From Thermococcus barossii (GTDB taxonomy: Archaea; Methanobacteriota_B; Thermococci; Thermococcales; Thermococcaceae): 64,000 nt of DNA. Every line of letters begins with the position of its first letter. Position 1 is the first letter of the stretch. Location of the stretch: positions 565,013-629,012 of the forward strand of contig NZ_CP015101.1 in assembly GCF_002214465.1 (NCBI RefSeq), written 5' to 3'. The notes below the pieces were generated by a model. It was given only the letters and a program-made list of their open reading frames with translations, was not told where the DNA came from and did not search any database. This document shows positions 43,875 through 53,179 of this stretch, one piece after another. The translations under genes and the position numbers were made by a program.

Positions 43875-45164
43875 CTAAAGCCTCGCCACGTGCACTGAAC
43901 AAGAGATGCACGGGTCGTAGGCCCTAACTACCATCTCCGCGAGGTACTTGAGCCTCTCCGGGTCGTCGTTGTAGTGCTTCTCGGCCATCATCCTCACGTG
44001 GACTTCCATCATGGCGAGGTTGAAGGCCGTGGGCGTTATGATATCCGCGTAAGCCACCCTTCCGTCTTTGACCTCAAGGGCATAGACGAGTATTCCGCGC
44101 GGTGCCTCCGTGGTGGAAACGCCGAACCCGTCCCTTATCTCGACCTCGTCCCTCGGCCTTATCGACCACTTCGCCAGGGCCTCGTCTATGAGGTCTATCG
44201 CCCTTTCGGTGAAGTAGACCAGCTCAAGGGCCTGGGCGAGGTTGTTGGCGAAGGGGTTGGTCGACCTGAGTAAGTCCTTGTGGCTCTCGTAGAGCTCCTT
44301 TGCCCTTCCGTAGAGCTTATCTGCATGATTGACGACGCGCGATATGGCTCCCGTCATGAAGGGCTTCTCGTCGTTATAGAAGCTGTGCTTGGCGAAGCTG
44401 TGCTCCACAACCCGCTCAACCATGTGCTTCTTGTAGTCCTCGCTCGGGAACTCAAAGCCATCGCTGACACTTATGGCGTCACCGTAGATTCCATACACGT
44501 CATCCCTCGGCTTTACGGCCATGTGGATTATCGGTCCCTCGACCTCCTCATACTGCTCAAGCTTGGAGAACAGCTCGAAGGTGTACTCGGCCTTCGGGAG
44601 GGCCTCCTGGAGGCGCCTCTTCATCTTCTCAAGGGTAGCCCTGCCGGGCAGCTTGCCGAAGCCTCCGAGAACGACGTTCTCCTGGTGTATTGCCCTCGCA
44701 CCGAGCTCATCCATCATCCAGCTTCCGAGATTCTTGAGATCGAGGGCTATGCCTATCTCCTTCTTGTACTCGTCCACCATCTTGAGCGGGTTGGAGTAGC
44801 CGAGGTAGTCCGGGAGGACGAGGAGGTACAGGTGGAGCGCGTGGCTCTCTATCATGTCACCGATGTAGAGAACCTCCCTGAGCGCTTGGATTTCCTCGCG
44901 CGGTTCAAAGCCAATCGCCTTTTCAGCGGCTTCCACCGCGGTGAGCTTGTGGGCAGCCGAACAGAATGAGCATATCCTCGGGTAGACCGCCAGGGCCTCG
45001 TCGAGCTTCTTACCCACGGTGATGGCCTCGAAGAACCTTGGCCCCTCTATGATGTTGAGCTTGACCTCCTTGACCCCCTCGTCGCCCACTATGATCTCCA
45101 CACCGCCCTTGCCCTCAACGCGCGCTATGTGGTCAACGGTGATCGGAAGGTAGAGGCTCTTCAT
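43875..45164 (-). CDS. hyhL: Cytosolic NiFe hydrogenase (sulfhydrogenase) large/alpha subunit
   Basis: 429-residue catalytic subunit of the group 3b hydrogenase, which couples NADPH with hydrogen and can reduce sulfur. Nickel ligands: the N-terminal pair in [11 protein letters not shown] and the C-terminal pair in [13 protein letters not shown]. The protein ends four residues after the conserved His, so maturation should remove VARL. It overlaps hyhS by 4 bp. Last of the four structural genes, followed by its maturation protease. Confidence 0.95.
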   Translation of the reverse strand: MKSLYLPITVDHIARVEGKGGVEIIVGDEGVKEVKLNIIEGPRFFEAITVGKKLDEALAVYPRICSFCSAAHKLTAVEAAEKAIGFEPREEIQALREVLYIGDMIESHALHLYLLVLPDYLGYSNPLKMVDEYKKEIGIALDLKNLGSWMMDELGARAIHQENVVLGGFGKLPGRATLEKMKRRLQEALPKAEYTFELFSKLEQYEEVEGPIIHMAVKPRDDVYGIYGDAISVSDGFEFPSEDYKKHMVERVVEHSFAKHSFYNDEKPFMTGAISRVVNHADKLYGRAKELYESHKDLLRSTNPFANNLAQALELVYFTERAIDLIDEALAKWSIRPRDEVEIRDGFGVSTTEAPRGILVYALEVKDGRVAYADIITPTAFNLAMMEVHVRMMAEKHYNDDPERLKYLAEMVVRAYDPCISCSVHVARL

Positions 45165-45952
45165 TCTTCCACCCCCTGGAATATCTTCTCAACCATCTCT
45201 TCGAGCTTCGGGTTGTGGGCGTTGAACATCTTCATGCGCTCCAGTATCTCCTCCTTGGTGAGTCCCTTCTCCTTGAATGTCTTGGCCAGTGAGTCGAACC
45301 AAGCAACATCGTAGCCTATCGCGCCGCGGCAACCGATGCATGCTACCCCAAATCCAGGGCATCTCGCGTCGCAGCCGGCCCTGGTTATCGGTCCAAGGCA
45401 CGGTTCGCCTTTCTCAATGAGAATGCACGGGTGTCCCTTCAGCCTGCACTCAACGCAGACGGGGTAGTCGATGTCCTCCGGCCAGGAGCCGACGAGGAAG
45501 GTGCCTATCGCGTAGAGGAAGTCCTTCTTCTCCGGCGGGCAGCCGTAGATGCGGTAGTCAACCTTAATGTAGTTCTCGACCGGCTCGGCCATCTTCGGCT
45601 CGAACTTGACCTTTCCGTCGCCGTAGACGGTCTTCCAGAGCTCCTCAAGGCTCTTATCTTTCTCCCAGCTCTGCACACCGCCGTGGACGGCACAGGAGCC
45701 GACGGCGACGACTATCTTCGCGTTCTCGCGTATCTTCTTGACGAGCTCAATCTCTTCCTCGGTGGAGACGCTTCCCTCGATGAAGGCTATGTCCACCGGC
45801 TCGTCCTCGTAGCTGTCCCTCTCGACCATGAACCAGCAGACGATTTCAGCGTGCGGGAGCAGCTGGAGGAGCTCGTCCATCATGGCCAGCTGGAGCTGAC
45901 AGCCGTAGCATGAGGTGAGAGCGTAAAATCCAATCCTGACCTTCTTCTCCAT
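45161..45952 (-). CDS. hyhS: Cytosolic NiFe hydrogenase (sulfhydrogenase) small/delta subunit
   Basis: 263-residue Fe-S subunit. Proximal-cluster cysteines appear in [19 protein letters not shown] and YGCPPEKK, and further cysteines in [11 protein letters not shown] and [14 protein letters not shown] supply additional clusters. It passes electrons between HyhL and HyhG. The ATG at 45952 follows GAGGTGGTGGAG; the earlier GTG codons are in that site. Confidence 0.95.
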   Translation of the reverse strand: MEKKVRIGFYALTSCYGCQLQLAMMDELLQLLPHAEIVCWFMVERDSYEDEPVDIAFIEGSVSTEEEIELVKKIRENAKIVVAVGSCAVHGGVQSWEKDKSLEELWKTVYGDGKVKFEPKMAEPVENYIKVDYRIYGCPPEKKDFLYAIGTFLVGSWPEDIDYPVCVECRLKGHPCILIEKGEPCLGPITRAGCDARCPGFGVACIGCRGAIGYDVAWFDSLAKTFKEKGLTKEEILERMKMFNAHNPKLEEMVEKIFQGVEE

Positions 45953-45962
45953 CTCCACCACC

Positions 45963-46847
45963 TCAGTCCAGTAAGCCAGGCGTTGATACTATGTCGAAGT
46001 ACGTGAAGACCGGGCCATCCTTACAGATGTACTTCCAGCTCGTGCTCGTTCCGACGTTGCAGTGGCCGCACTTCCCTATTCCGCACTTCATCTTCCTCTC
46101 CAGTGTGACGAATATGTTCTCAGGCCTGTAACCGTAGTTGATGAGGGACTCGAAAACGGCCTTGTACATCCTGGGCGGACCGCAGATGGCAACGGCGGTG
46201 TTCTTCGGGTTGGTGTTGGCCTCAACTATGAAGTTCTGCGGCCTTCCGTGCAGTCCCGGCCACTCCGGGTCGCGGGTGACGCTCTGGATTATCTTGACGT
46301 TCTCGGCCTCGGCGAGGTCCTTCATGGCCTCAAGCTCCTTGTAGAACAGGAGGTCCTTTCCATAGCGGGCCGTGTTGATGAATGTTATGTTGCCGTACTT
46401 CCAGCGGTTGTCCATGGCGTAGAGGAAGACGCTCCTGAGCGGGGCGGTGCCAAGGCCGGCCGCTATGAGCAGTAAATCCATCCCCTCCCAGTCGTCAACA
46501 GGAAAGCCGTTTCCATAGGGGCCGCGAACGAGGACGGTGTCTCCGGGCTGGAGCCTGTGGATAACCGTGGTGACCCTTCCGGCTTTCCTGATGCACAGCT
46601 CAAAGAACCCTTTCCTCATGGCGGAGGAGCATATGCTTATAGGAACCTCTCCGACACCGGGTATGGTGAGCTGGACGAACTGACCGGGCCGGAAGGTCCA
46701 TTTCTCCGCCAGTTCTGGGTCTTCGAACCTGAAGAGGAACAGTTTCTCCTTCTCGGTCAGCTGGTAAACCTTGAGCACCTTGGCCTTGTGGAGCGCGTAA
46801 GGGTTCTCATCCGGCATCATAATCTCTCTGGGAACTACCTCGCTCAT
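45963..46847 (-). CDS. hyhG: Cytosolic NiFe hydrogenase (sulfhydrogenase) gamma subunit, NAD(P)H/FAD-binding
   Basis: 294-residue ferredoxin-NADP reductase-like subunit: FAD site [13 protein letters not shown], nucleotide site [16 protein letters not shown] and CGPPRMYK, and a C-terminal 2Fe-2S site ([12 protein letters not shown]...C). It exchanges electrons with NADPH or NADH. It overlaps hyhB by 4 bp. Confidence 0.95.
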   Translation of the reverse strand: MSEVVPREIMMPDENPYALHKAKVLKVYQLTEKEKLFLFRFEDPELAEKWTFRPGQFVQLTIPGVGEVPISICSSAMRKGFFELCIRKAGRVTTVIHRLQPGDTVLVRGPYGNGFPVDDWEGMDLLLIAAGLGTAPLRSVFLYAMDNRWKYGNITFINTARYGKDLLFYKELEAMKDLAEAENVKIIQSVTRDPEWPGLHGRPQNFIVEANTNPKNTAVAICGPPRMYKAVFESLINYGYRPENIFVTLERKMKCGIGKCGHCNVGTSTSWKYICKDGPVFTYFDIVSTPGLLD

Positions 46848-47950
46848 ATGTCCTCACCCCTTATCTCCGAGGCGTAGGCGAATCCCCTCTTCGGAATCTC
46901 CTCGCTTATTTCGGACGGACAGGTCTTTTCACCCTCGAGACCCATGATCGTGCGCAGGTTCTTCACGAAGCTTATTCCCGCCGGGCAGAAGTAGGTGCAC
47001 CTTCCACAGCCGACGCAGTAACTTATGCCGAGCTTCTCGTTGTAGGAGTTCTTACAGAGGTACCTGTTGCGGAAGCGGTCCTTCTTGGTCGGTCTGAAGT
47101 TGTGCCCCCCTGCAACCAGACCGTGGCTCCTGAGCTGGCAGGAGTCCCAGCGCCTCTCGCGGTAACCGGTGTTCCCGTCGAGGTTGACTATGTCCTGCAC
47201 CTCGTAGCAGCGACAGGTCGGGCAGGTGGTGTTGCAGTTGCCGCAGGCGAGACAAATTTCCGCCTGCTCGTCCCACATCGGATGCTCCATTTCCAGCTCG
47301 AGCAGGTAGCGCAGGTTGCTCCAGTCCTCGTGGTATCTAAACGACCTGGAGCGCCTGTTCTCAAACTCCCTGAAGTTGCAGATGTCCTCGGTGGTGACCT
47401 CCTCGAAGAGCTTGATGTTCTTGTCTACTATGCGGTGCCCGGTTGGGGTTCCAACGCGGACGAGCCAGCCGTCGGGGAGCTCGTGCAGGAACAGGTCAAA
47501 GCCGTCGTCTGCAAAATCGGTCTCGCGGAGGTTGCAGAAGCAGTACTCGTCGGGCATACAGCTGATGCCTATGATGATGCCTTTCTCACGCCTTACCCTG
47601 TAGTACTTGTCCGGGAGTTCGTCGAGGTAAACCGTGTCGAGCACCTTGAGGCCAAAGATGTCGCAGGCGTGGAGACCGAAGAGTATGAACGGTTCGACAT
47701 CCTCTATGACCTCCCTGTACTCCGCTTTTGCAAGGTTGAACTCGAAGAGCTTCTCCCTCGGCAGGAAGAAGAACTTCTTCGGCGGCATTATGGTCCTGTT
47801 GTAGTGGAACTCGACCTTCCTGACGTCGTCTATTTCCCTGAAGTCGTAGAACTTCTCGGATATCTTAACCGGGGCGTAGAGCTTGCCCCATTCCTTCAGC
47901 CTTTCAAGGAACGCATACGTGTTCTCCTTCGGGAGCTTAACGTATCTCAA
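46844..47950 (-). CDS. hyhB: Cytosolic NiFe hydrogenase (sulfhydrogenase) beta subunit
   Basis: 368-residue Fe-S subunit. Two 4Fe-4S motifs: [14 protein letters not shown] (near residue 235) and [14 protein letters not shown] (near residue 320); this subunit is tied to sulfur reductase activity in the family. I place the start at TTG 47950 because GGAGGTGG ends five bases before it and the resulting [15 protein letters not shown] is the usual N-terminus. The TTG at 47965 overlaps the binding site. First gene of the operon. Confidence 0.93.
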   Translation of the reverse strand: MRYVKLPKENTYAFLERLKEWGKLYAPVKISEKFYDFREIDDVRKVEFHYNRTIMPPKKFFFLPREKLFEFNLAKAEYREVIEDVEPFILFGLHACDIFGLKVLDTVYLDELPDKYYRVRREKGIIIGISCMPDEYCFCNLRETDFADDGFDLFLHELPDGWLVRVGTPTGHRIVDKNIKLFEEVTTEDICNFREFENRRSRSFRYHEDWSNLRYLLELEMEHPMWDEQAEICLACGNCNTTCPTCRCYEVQDIVNLDGNTGYRERRWDSCQLRSHGLVAGGHNFRPTKKDRFRNRYLCKNSYNEKLGISYCVGCGRCTYFCPAGISFVKNLRTIMGLEGEKTCPSEISEEIPKRGFAYASEIRGEDI

Positions 47951-48209
47951 CCCAACCACCTCCAATGAACATAAACATGCATGTGCTCATCTTTGTCCCC
48001 TCAATTGAGGCTTCTCCGGAGGTTAAAAAAGCGTTTTTAAACCCGAAAATTCTAAACCAAAGGTTGAGAAGAGTTCGTTGAGCCTAACACGCGGTTCTTT
48101 GGATTACATCTTCACCTCGGAGGGACTTTTTCCTAAAGTTCTCCCCACCGTTAGAGCGATGAACCACTAACGATTTAAAACCCAAGGGCGACCCCCAAGG
48201 GGTGGAAAA
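47951..48209. promoter_or_regulatory. Divergent promoter region of hyh operon and beta-propeller gene
   Basis: Minus strand: TATA-like TTTAAAAA (48041-48034), predicting a hyh leader of about 60 nt. Plus strand: TATA-like GATTTAAAA (48172-48180) close to the ATG at 48210. The hyh TATA region contains GTTTAAAAAC, one base longer than the GTTn3AAC SurR motif; no perfect SurR motif was found. No small gene was recognised. Confidence 0.5.
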
Positions 48210-49355
48210 ATGAGGTGGCCGTTACCCTTCATCCTGATTCTCCTCACGTTGACCCTCGTAAGTGCCCAGCCCAACTGGGAGTGGACGTACCACGACGAGT
48301 GCATAGTGTTCTCCATGGCCTTTAACGATAGGGGAGACCTGGCCCTTGGTTTCGGCTACGATGCCATACTCCTCAACCCCAACGGGAGCAGGGAGTTCAA
48401 GGCCCCTGTGAGGGGCTTTGCGTATTCGATTGCCATTAGCGAGAACGGAACCGTCATCGTTGGAACCGACGGCAACTGGGTTCAGTTTTTTGACTCTGGT
48501 GGAAGGCTTTTGAGGGAATACAAGACCGAAAACGTCGTTTACAGTGTGGACATTTCGCGGGATGGAAGGAAGGCTGTGGCTGGAAACGTTGATGGTTTCG
48601 TGTACTTCTTCAAAGACATAAAACCCGTGTGGAAGAGGAGCATAGGCTCTTACCTCTGGAGTGTAGCCCTTGTTGGTGACAGAATACTGGTTGGCGGTGA
48701 TGAGGGTAGATTCGTTGCCTTTGGGGACGATGGAAACCCCATTTTCAACCTTACCCTTCCCGGGGAAGTGAAAAAAGTTGCAGGGGACGGGGAAATGGCC
48801 GTTGCCCTGGTGGTTTCTCCGGATGAGACATGGAGTTCCGTCTACGCCTTCGACTGGAACGGGAAAGAGCTCTGGGAGAAGACTTTCGATGGCCTCATCC
48901 GGGATATGGAGTTCGATGGGAAGGGAATAGCGCTGGGGGGCAGCCTCAATGAGGTCATTCTCCTCGACAGAGAAGGGAACGTGGTGTATTCCGTACCCTT
49001 CTACCTTCTCGTCACCGACGTGGCGACCGCTGAAGGTTACACCCTGGCTACCGGTGGCGACGAGGCGGTTCTCGTTGCTCCAAACGGGACGGTCCTCTGG
49101 GATTACTCCCCCAACGAGACCGTTGAGAAGGTAGCGATATCTCCTGGGGCGAGGTACTTGGCCCTTTCACGCAGGTTCCACGGCAAGGACATCTGTGAGG
49201 CAAACGTTGACTTTATGAGTCTTGGGGAGCATGAATCCAGTACTGCCCCTGAGGTGCCGCCCAGAAGGGAGCTCGGAAGTCCCTTGGTGGCGGCTGGACT
49301 GGGTGCATTCATACTGCTGGTGCTCGCACTCCTGTGGAGGGAGATGAGAGAGTGA
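48210..49355 (+). CDS. Secreted, C-terminally anchored beta-propeller (PQQ/WD-like) protein
   Basis: 381 residues. A signal peptide (residues 1-20, ending VSAQP) is followed by about seven roughly 40-residue repeats of propeller type (for example VYSVDISRDGRKAVAGNVDGFVYFF, YSIAISENGTVIVGTDGNWVQFF). A C-terminal membrane helix (LVAAGLGAFILLVLALLW) anchors it outside the cell. It overlaps the ABC ATPase gene by 4 bp, so it probably belongs functionally to that exporter. The ligand is unknown. Confidence 0.78.
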   Translation: MRWPLPFILILLTLTLVSAQPNWEWTYHDECIVFSMAFNDRGDLALGFGYDAILLNPNGSREFKAPVRGFAYSIAISENGTVIVGTDGNWVQFFDSGGRLLREYKTENVVYSVDISRDGRKAVAGNVDGFVYFFKDIKPVWKRSIGSYLWSVALVGDRILVGGDEGRFVAFGDDGNPIFNLTLPGEVKKVAGDGEMAVALVVSPDETWSSVYAFDWNGKELWEKTFDGLIRDMEFDGKGIALGGSLNEVILLDREGNVVYSVPFYLLVTDVATAEGYTLATGGDEAVLVAPNGTVLWDYSPNETVEKVAISPGARYLALSRRFHGKDICEANVDFMSLGEHESSTAPEVPPRRELGSPLVAAGLGAFILLVLALLWREMRE

Positions 49356-50293
49356 GGCGGGTTATAGAGGCAAAGGGACTTACAAAGAGGTACGGTGACT
49401 TCACTGCCGTCGATGGGATAAGCTTTGAGGTCAAGAAGGGGGAGATATTTGGTTTCTTGGGCCCCAACGGTGCGGGGAAAACAACCACCGTAAGGATGCT
49501 CTCAACGCTGACCCCGATAACGGCGGGCGAAGCCTATGTAAACGGATATGACGTTAAGACCCAGCGGCTGTACGTTAAGCGCAGCATAGGAGTTGTCCCC
49601 GACGTCTCAAACCTGTACGATGAGCTGACGGTTGAGGAGAACCTCCGCTTCCTTGCGAGGCTCTACGATGCCCCGATGGAAAACGTCTCCCGCCTGATAA
49701 GGGACTTCAACCTTCCTTCGAAGAAAAAGTTTGGAAAGCTCAGCTCGGGCTACAGGAGAAGGGCAACCATCGCGGCGGCACTCATCCACGAACCTCCAGT
49801 GCTCTTTATGGATGAACCCACCGTGGCCCTGGATGTTCAATCCGCCAAGCTCGTCAGGGAGATGATACTGGCACTCAACAAAATGGGAAAGACGATTTTC
49901 CTGACGACCCACAACATGGCCGAGGCAGAGAGACTGCCCCACAGGATAGCAATAATCAACCGGGGAAAAATCGTCACCATTGGAAAGAGAAGTGAACTGA
50001 GAAGGCTCGTGGGGGCTGGGGTTAGGATTCGGCTCAAGGTGGAGCCCATCAGCAACAGACTTTTGAAGTTCCTGGAGCCTTACAATCCTGTATTTGACGA
50101 GGATTCTATAGTGGTGACCGTTGATGACCCCGACGGGTTTCTGGAGGACTTCTTGAGGATCAAGGAAGAGGTTGGATTCGCTGTGAGGCATCTCTCCACG
50201 GAGCTCCCGAGCATAGAGGAGGTCTTTCTTGAGCTTACGGATGACAACGAGGAGAGAGTCTGTCCGGCGACCTGCGGAGGGTGTCCGATATGA
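49352..50293 (+). CDS. ABC-2 type transporter ATP-binding protein
   Basis: 313 residues: Walker A LGPNGAGKTTTVRML, a signature region LSSGYRRRATIAAAL, Walker B VLFMDEPTVALD and H-loop LTTHNMAEA, plus an export-type C-terminal domain. GTG 49352 overlaps the propeller stop by 4 bp. The protein ends CPATCGGCPI, a three-cysteine tail unusual for this family that could bind a metal or form a disulfide. Confidence 0.88.
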   Translation: MRRVIEAKGLTKRYGDFTAVDGISFEVKKGEIFGFLGPNGAGKTTTVRMLSTLTPITAGEAYVNGYDVKTQRLYVKRSIGVVPDVSNLYDELTVEENLRFLARLYDAPMENVSRLIRDFNLPSKKKFGKLSSGYRRRATIAAALIHEPPVLFMDEPTVALDVQSAKLVREMILALNKMGKTIFLTTHNMAEAERLPHRIAIINRGKIVTIGKRSELRRLVGAGVRIRLKVEPISNRLLKFLEPYNPVFDEDSIVVTVDDPDGFLEDFLRIKEEVGFAVRHLSTELPSIEEVFLELTDDNEERVCPATCGGCPI

Positions 50294-51003
50294 AAAAGGT
50301 TCTCGTCATAGTTAACAAGGAGCTCAGGGAATACCTCCTGAAGCCGGGCTCAATCAGCTGGGGACTTATATTTCCCCTGGTATTCACCTTGGCTTTCATC
50401 GTCCGCTTCGGAGACGTTGACCACCTTGCCCCTGGCCTGGTCAGCATCTCGTCCCTCTTCGCCACGACCTCATTCGTCTCTTCGTCTCTGATTTTTGAAA
50501 GGCGGCTGAAAACGTTCGAACGCCTCCTCCTTGCGCCCATAAGATACGGGGAAATAGTGGTCGCCAAGGTTCTCGTTGGCTCACTCTTTGGCCTCATGGT
50601 GAGCCTCGTAACCCTTCTCCTTGTGAGGTACTTTATGGTGTATCCCGTGTGGAACTGGCCGCTGACTGCCATCTTTCTAATCCTGGCCAACGTGGCCTTC
50701 TCTTCCTTTGGTGTCTACGTGTCCCTCACCGTTGAGAACCCGATAAACGTTATGACGTGGCTCAACCTGCTCAGACTCCCGATGATATTCACGAGCGGAG
50801 CGCTGGCATCGCTAACACTCTTTCCGAAGTGGTTCGTCGTTGTCGGTCTCTTAACGCCCATGACGTACTCGGTTGAGGGGCTCAGGTATTCGATGCTGTA
50901 CTACTACGACATCGTGGCACCTCTGTACGCCTTTCTGACCCTCCTCCTGACGGCCCTGATTTTTATCACCCTTTCCGTGAGGAGGATAAAGGCCCTCTAC
51001 TGA
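50290..51003 (+). CDS. ABC-2 type transporter permease
   Basis: 237 residues with six membrane helices and the ABC-2 pattern (LIFERRLKTFERLLLAPIRYGEIVVAKVL; FTSGALASLTLFPKWFVVVGLLTPMTYSVEGLRY). The ATG overlaps the ATPase stop (ATGA) and GGAGGGTG precedes it. It is the membrane half of an exporter of unknown substrate. Confidence 0.88.
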   Translation: MKKVLVIVNKELREYLLKPGSISWGLIFPLVFTLAFIVRFGDVDHLAPGLVSISSLFATTSFVSSSLIFERRLKTFERLLLAPIRYGEIVVAKVLVGSLFGLMVSLVTLLLVRYFMVYPVWNWPLTAIFLILANVAFSSFGVYVSLTVENPINVMTWLNLLRLPMIFTSGALASLTLFPKWFVVVGLLTPMTYSVEGLRYSMLYYYDIVAPLYAFLTLLLTALIFITLSVRRIKALY

Positions 51004-51170
51004 CCCGAGGCCCTCCTTCCTATCCGAAGGGCCAAGAACAGGACTATCATGAAGATCGTTATGTAGTAGCTCCACTGAAAGGGTACGAGACCCATTATCC
51101 CGAGAGTGTAGATGACCGTTAGAATGATGACCACGACGAGCAGGATTCGGTAGAACGTCTTCCGCTCCAT
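50997..51170 (-). CDS. 57-residue two-helix membrane protein
   Basis: ATG at 51170 follows GGTGGGGAT and opens MERKTFYRILLVVVIILTVIY; a second helix (YYITIFMIVLFLALRIG) and a basic tail (RRASGQ) follow. Composition and topology are those of a real small membrane protein. It overlaps the permease gene tail to tail by 7 bp. It may be a subunit of the neighbouring exporter, or unrelated. Confidence 0.6.
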   Translation of the reverse strand: MERKTFYRILLVVVIILTVIYTLGIMGLVPFQWSYYITIFMIVLFLALRIGRRASGQ

Positions 51171-51230
51171 ATCCCCACCAGGAAAAATTGGAAAGGGGCT
51201 TTTTAACTATTGCCCGGAAATTGAAAGGTA

Positions 51231-53087
51231 TCAGCCTCCGGCAGAGGCCGTGGCGTTGCACGCGAGGGGCTGGGGTTGGTAGTTGAAGACGTCCGGATGC
51301 AGGTATTCGGCTATCTCCTCAAGGCCGTGGACTATCCTCGGTCCCGGTCTGACCACGAGGTTTTCATCGCTGAGGACGTACACACGCCCGTTCTTGACGG
51401 CATCGACCTCTGACAGTGGGCCTGAGCAGAGATCCTCTGGATTTACCCCTGCATTCGGGGAGATTATAATAACATCCGGGTTCCTGGCGATTATCTGTTC
51501 CTCGCTTGCCGCTCCCCATCCGCTTACATCGCCGAATACGTTCTCACCGCCCGCGAGCTTTATGAGGTCGTCCACAAAGGTGCCCGCACCGGCCGTCCAG
51601 TAGCCGTTGTAGTAGCTGAGGATGAAGAACGTCCTGACCTTTGGCTGCCCGGCGACCATGGAGGAAACGTAGCTCACCTTGGCCTTCATCTCGGCTACTA
51701 CGGACTTGGCCCCCTCCTCACGGTTCGTCACCCTGCCCAGCAGTTCGATGGCACTGTAGATATCTGTGATGTTCTTGGGATCCACTATGATGACGGGTGC
51801 TATCTTCTCCAGGCTGCTGAGGATGTCTTCGGAAAAGCTGTCGGCGAGTATGAGGTCTGGCTGGAGGGAAGCGATTACCTCCAGGTTTGCGTACTTTCCG
51901 TAGCCGCCAACGCTGGTTATGTTCTTCACAGCGGGCGGGAAGTCGTCGTAGTCGGTCACTCCGACGACCTTGCTTCCGGCGCCTATGTAGAACAGGCTCT
52001 CCGTTATGCTGGGCGCGAGTGAGACTATCCTCCGGGGCTCGCTTTGAATGGTGACCTCCCTCCCGGCAAAGTCGGTGACGGTGATGGGATAACTCACCCC
52101 GAATGCATCGGGGTGGAGGAGCTTTGCCACAGTCTCAAGCCCTTTAACAACGCGGGGACTTGGGTGTATCAGGTCGTTCTCGTTCTCAATCATATAAACC
52201 CTGCCATCCCTGGCGGCCTTTGTATTCGCCAAGGGACCGTTGTAAACGTCCTGAACGCTCATACCGCAGTGGGGGGTGAGCAGTATCACATCCGGATCGC
52301 GTTCCAGCACCTGCTCAGGGCTCACCGCCGGCCATCCTTTGGTGTCATTGAAGATGTTTTTACCACCTGCCAGTTCAATGACGTCGCTGATGAAGGTTCC
52401 GCCTCCGGCCGTCATGAGCGGATTGTTCCAGACCACGTAAAAAACACCAACCCTGGGCTCTCCAGACACCATCGAGCTTACTGCTTTTATCCTCTCCTGA
52501 AACTCAGCCGTGGCCTTTTTGGCCTCTCCCTCGGTGTTGAAAACCTCTCCCAGGAGCTCAAGGGCCCTGGGAATGTCGCTTATGCTGTGGGGGTCAACGA
52601 CTATAACTGGGGCTATCTTTTCAAGATCGCCGAGGATTGCCATTGAAAAGCTGTCAACGAGTATGAGGTCTGGCTGGAGGGAAGCGATTATCTCCAGATT
52701 CGCGTACTTTCCGTAGCCCCCAACGCGGGTAACGTTCGCAACTCCCGGCGGAAAGTCGTCGAAGTCGGTGACTCCCACTATTCTGTCAAAGAGACCGAGG
52801 TAGTAAAGGTCCTCGGTTATGCTCGGGGCGATGGTGACGACGCGTTTGGGTTCGGATTCTATCGTGACTGTTCTGTTGGCAAAGTCGGTTATGGTTACGG
52901 GGTAGTGGCTTTTCACGGAGGGCGTCGTTTCAGACTCGGGAGTGCTTGAAGTCGTGGTGGTGGACAGTGAGGTGCTCTCGCCGGAAGTTTCGCTGTTCGT
53001 GGTCGTGGTGGCATTTCCAGCGATACATCCTGCCGCGACGACCGCTCCCAGCATCAGGAGCATGAGCAGGAGGGCGGTCTTTTTCAT
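51231..53087 (-). CDS. Lipoprotein with two tandem BtuF-like substrate-binding domains
   Basis: 618 residues. The lipobox VAAGC (Cys21) is followed by a Ser/Thr-rich linker (to about residue 57), then two consecutive BtuF/TroA-type solute-binding domains of about 271 residues each. Both carry RVVTIAPSITE/RIVSLAPSITE and VGGYGKYANLEIIASLQPDLIL-type motifs. Such domains bind cobalamin, iron chelates or similar ligands at the outer membrane face. No cognate BtuCD permease or ATPase is adjacent; the nearby ABC-2 genes are export-type. The ATG at 53087 follows AGGTGATGTCC, with a TATA at about 53131-53141. Confidence 0.85.
   Translation of the reverse strand: MKKTALLLMLLMLGAVVAAGCIAGNATTTTNSETSGESTSLSTTTTSSTPESETTPSVKSHYPVTITDFANRTVTIESEPKRVVTIAPSITEDLYYLGLFDRIVGVTDFDDFPPGVANVTRVGGYGKYANLEIIASLQPDLILVDSFSMAILGDLEKIAPVIVVDPHSISDIPRALELLGEVFNTEGEAKKATAEFQERIKAVSSMVSGEPRVGVFYVVWNNPLMTAGGGTFISDVIELAGGKNIFNDTKGWPAVSPEQVLERDPDVILLTPHCGMSVQDVYNGPLANTKAARDGRVYMIENENDLIHPSPRVVKGLETVAKLLHPDAFGVSYPITVTDFAGREVTIQSEPRRIVSLAPSITESLFYIGAGSKVVGVTDYDDFPPAVKNITSVGGYGKYANLEVIASLQPDLILADSFSEDILSSLEKIAPVIIVDPKNITDIYSAIELLGRVTNREEGAKSVVAEMKAKVSYVSSMVAGQPKVRTFFILSYYNGYWTAGAGTFVDDLIKLAGGENVFGDVSGWGAASEEQIIARNPDVIIISPNAGVNPEDLCSGPLSEVDAVKNGRVYVLSDENLVVRPGPRIVHGLEEIAEYLHPDVFNYQPQPLACNATASAGG
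51832..51917 (-). repeat. Internal DNA repeat, copy in second BtuF-like domain
   Basis: This segment matches 52645-52730 with only a handful of differences, including 33 identical bases (51845-51877 versus 52658-52690). The offset is 813 bp, exactly 271 codons, so the two domains arose by in-frame duplication. Confidence 0.75.
52645..52730 (-). repeat. Internal DNA repeat, copy in first BtuF-like domain
   Basis: Partner of 51832-51917. Near-identity at DNA level here contrasts with lower similarity elsewhere in the domains, suggesting gene conversion. Confidence 0.75.
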
Positions 53088-53179
53088 GGACATCACCTGG
53101 ATTATTTGTCCATCACTGATTTGGCTGGGGGTATATAAAGTTGTTGGATATTTTTGCCAGGTAGAAAAGAAGAGAATGC

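Noticed and set aside
43875-45164. Degenerate nickel site in HyhL (RICSFC instead of RxCGxC)
   Set aside because: Both cysteines are present and only the intervening residue differs; together with an intact C-terminal pair and an adjacent maturation protease the enzyme should be functional.
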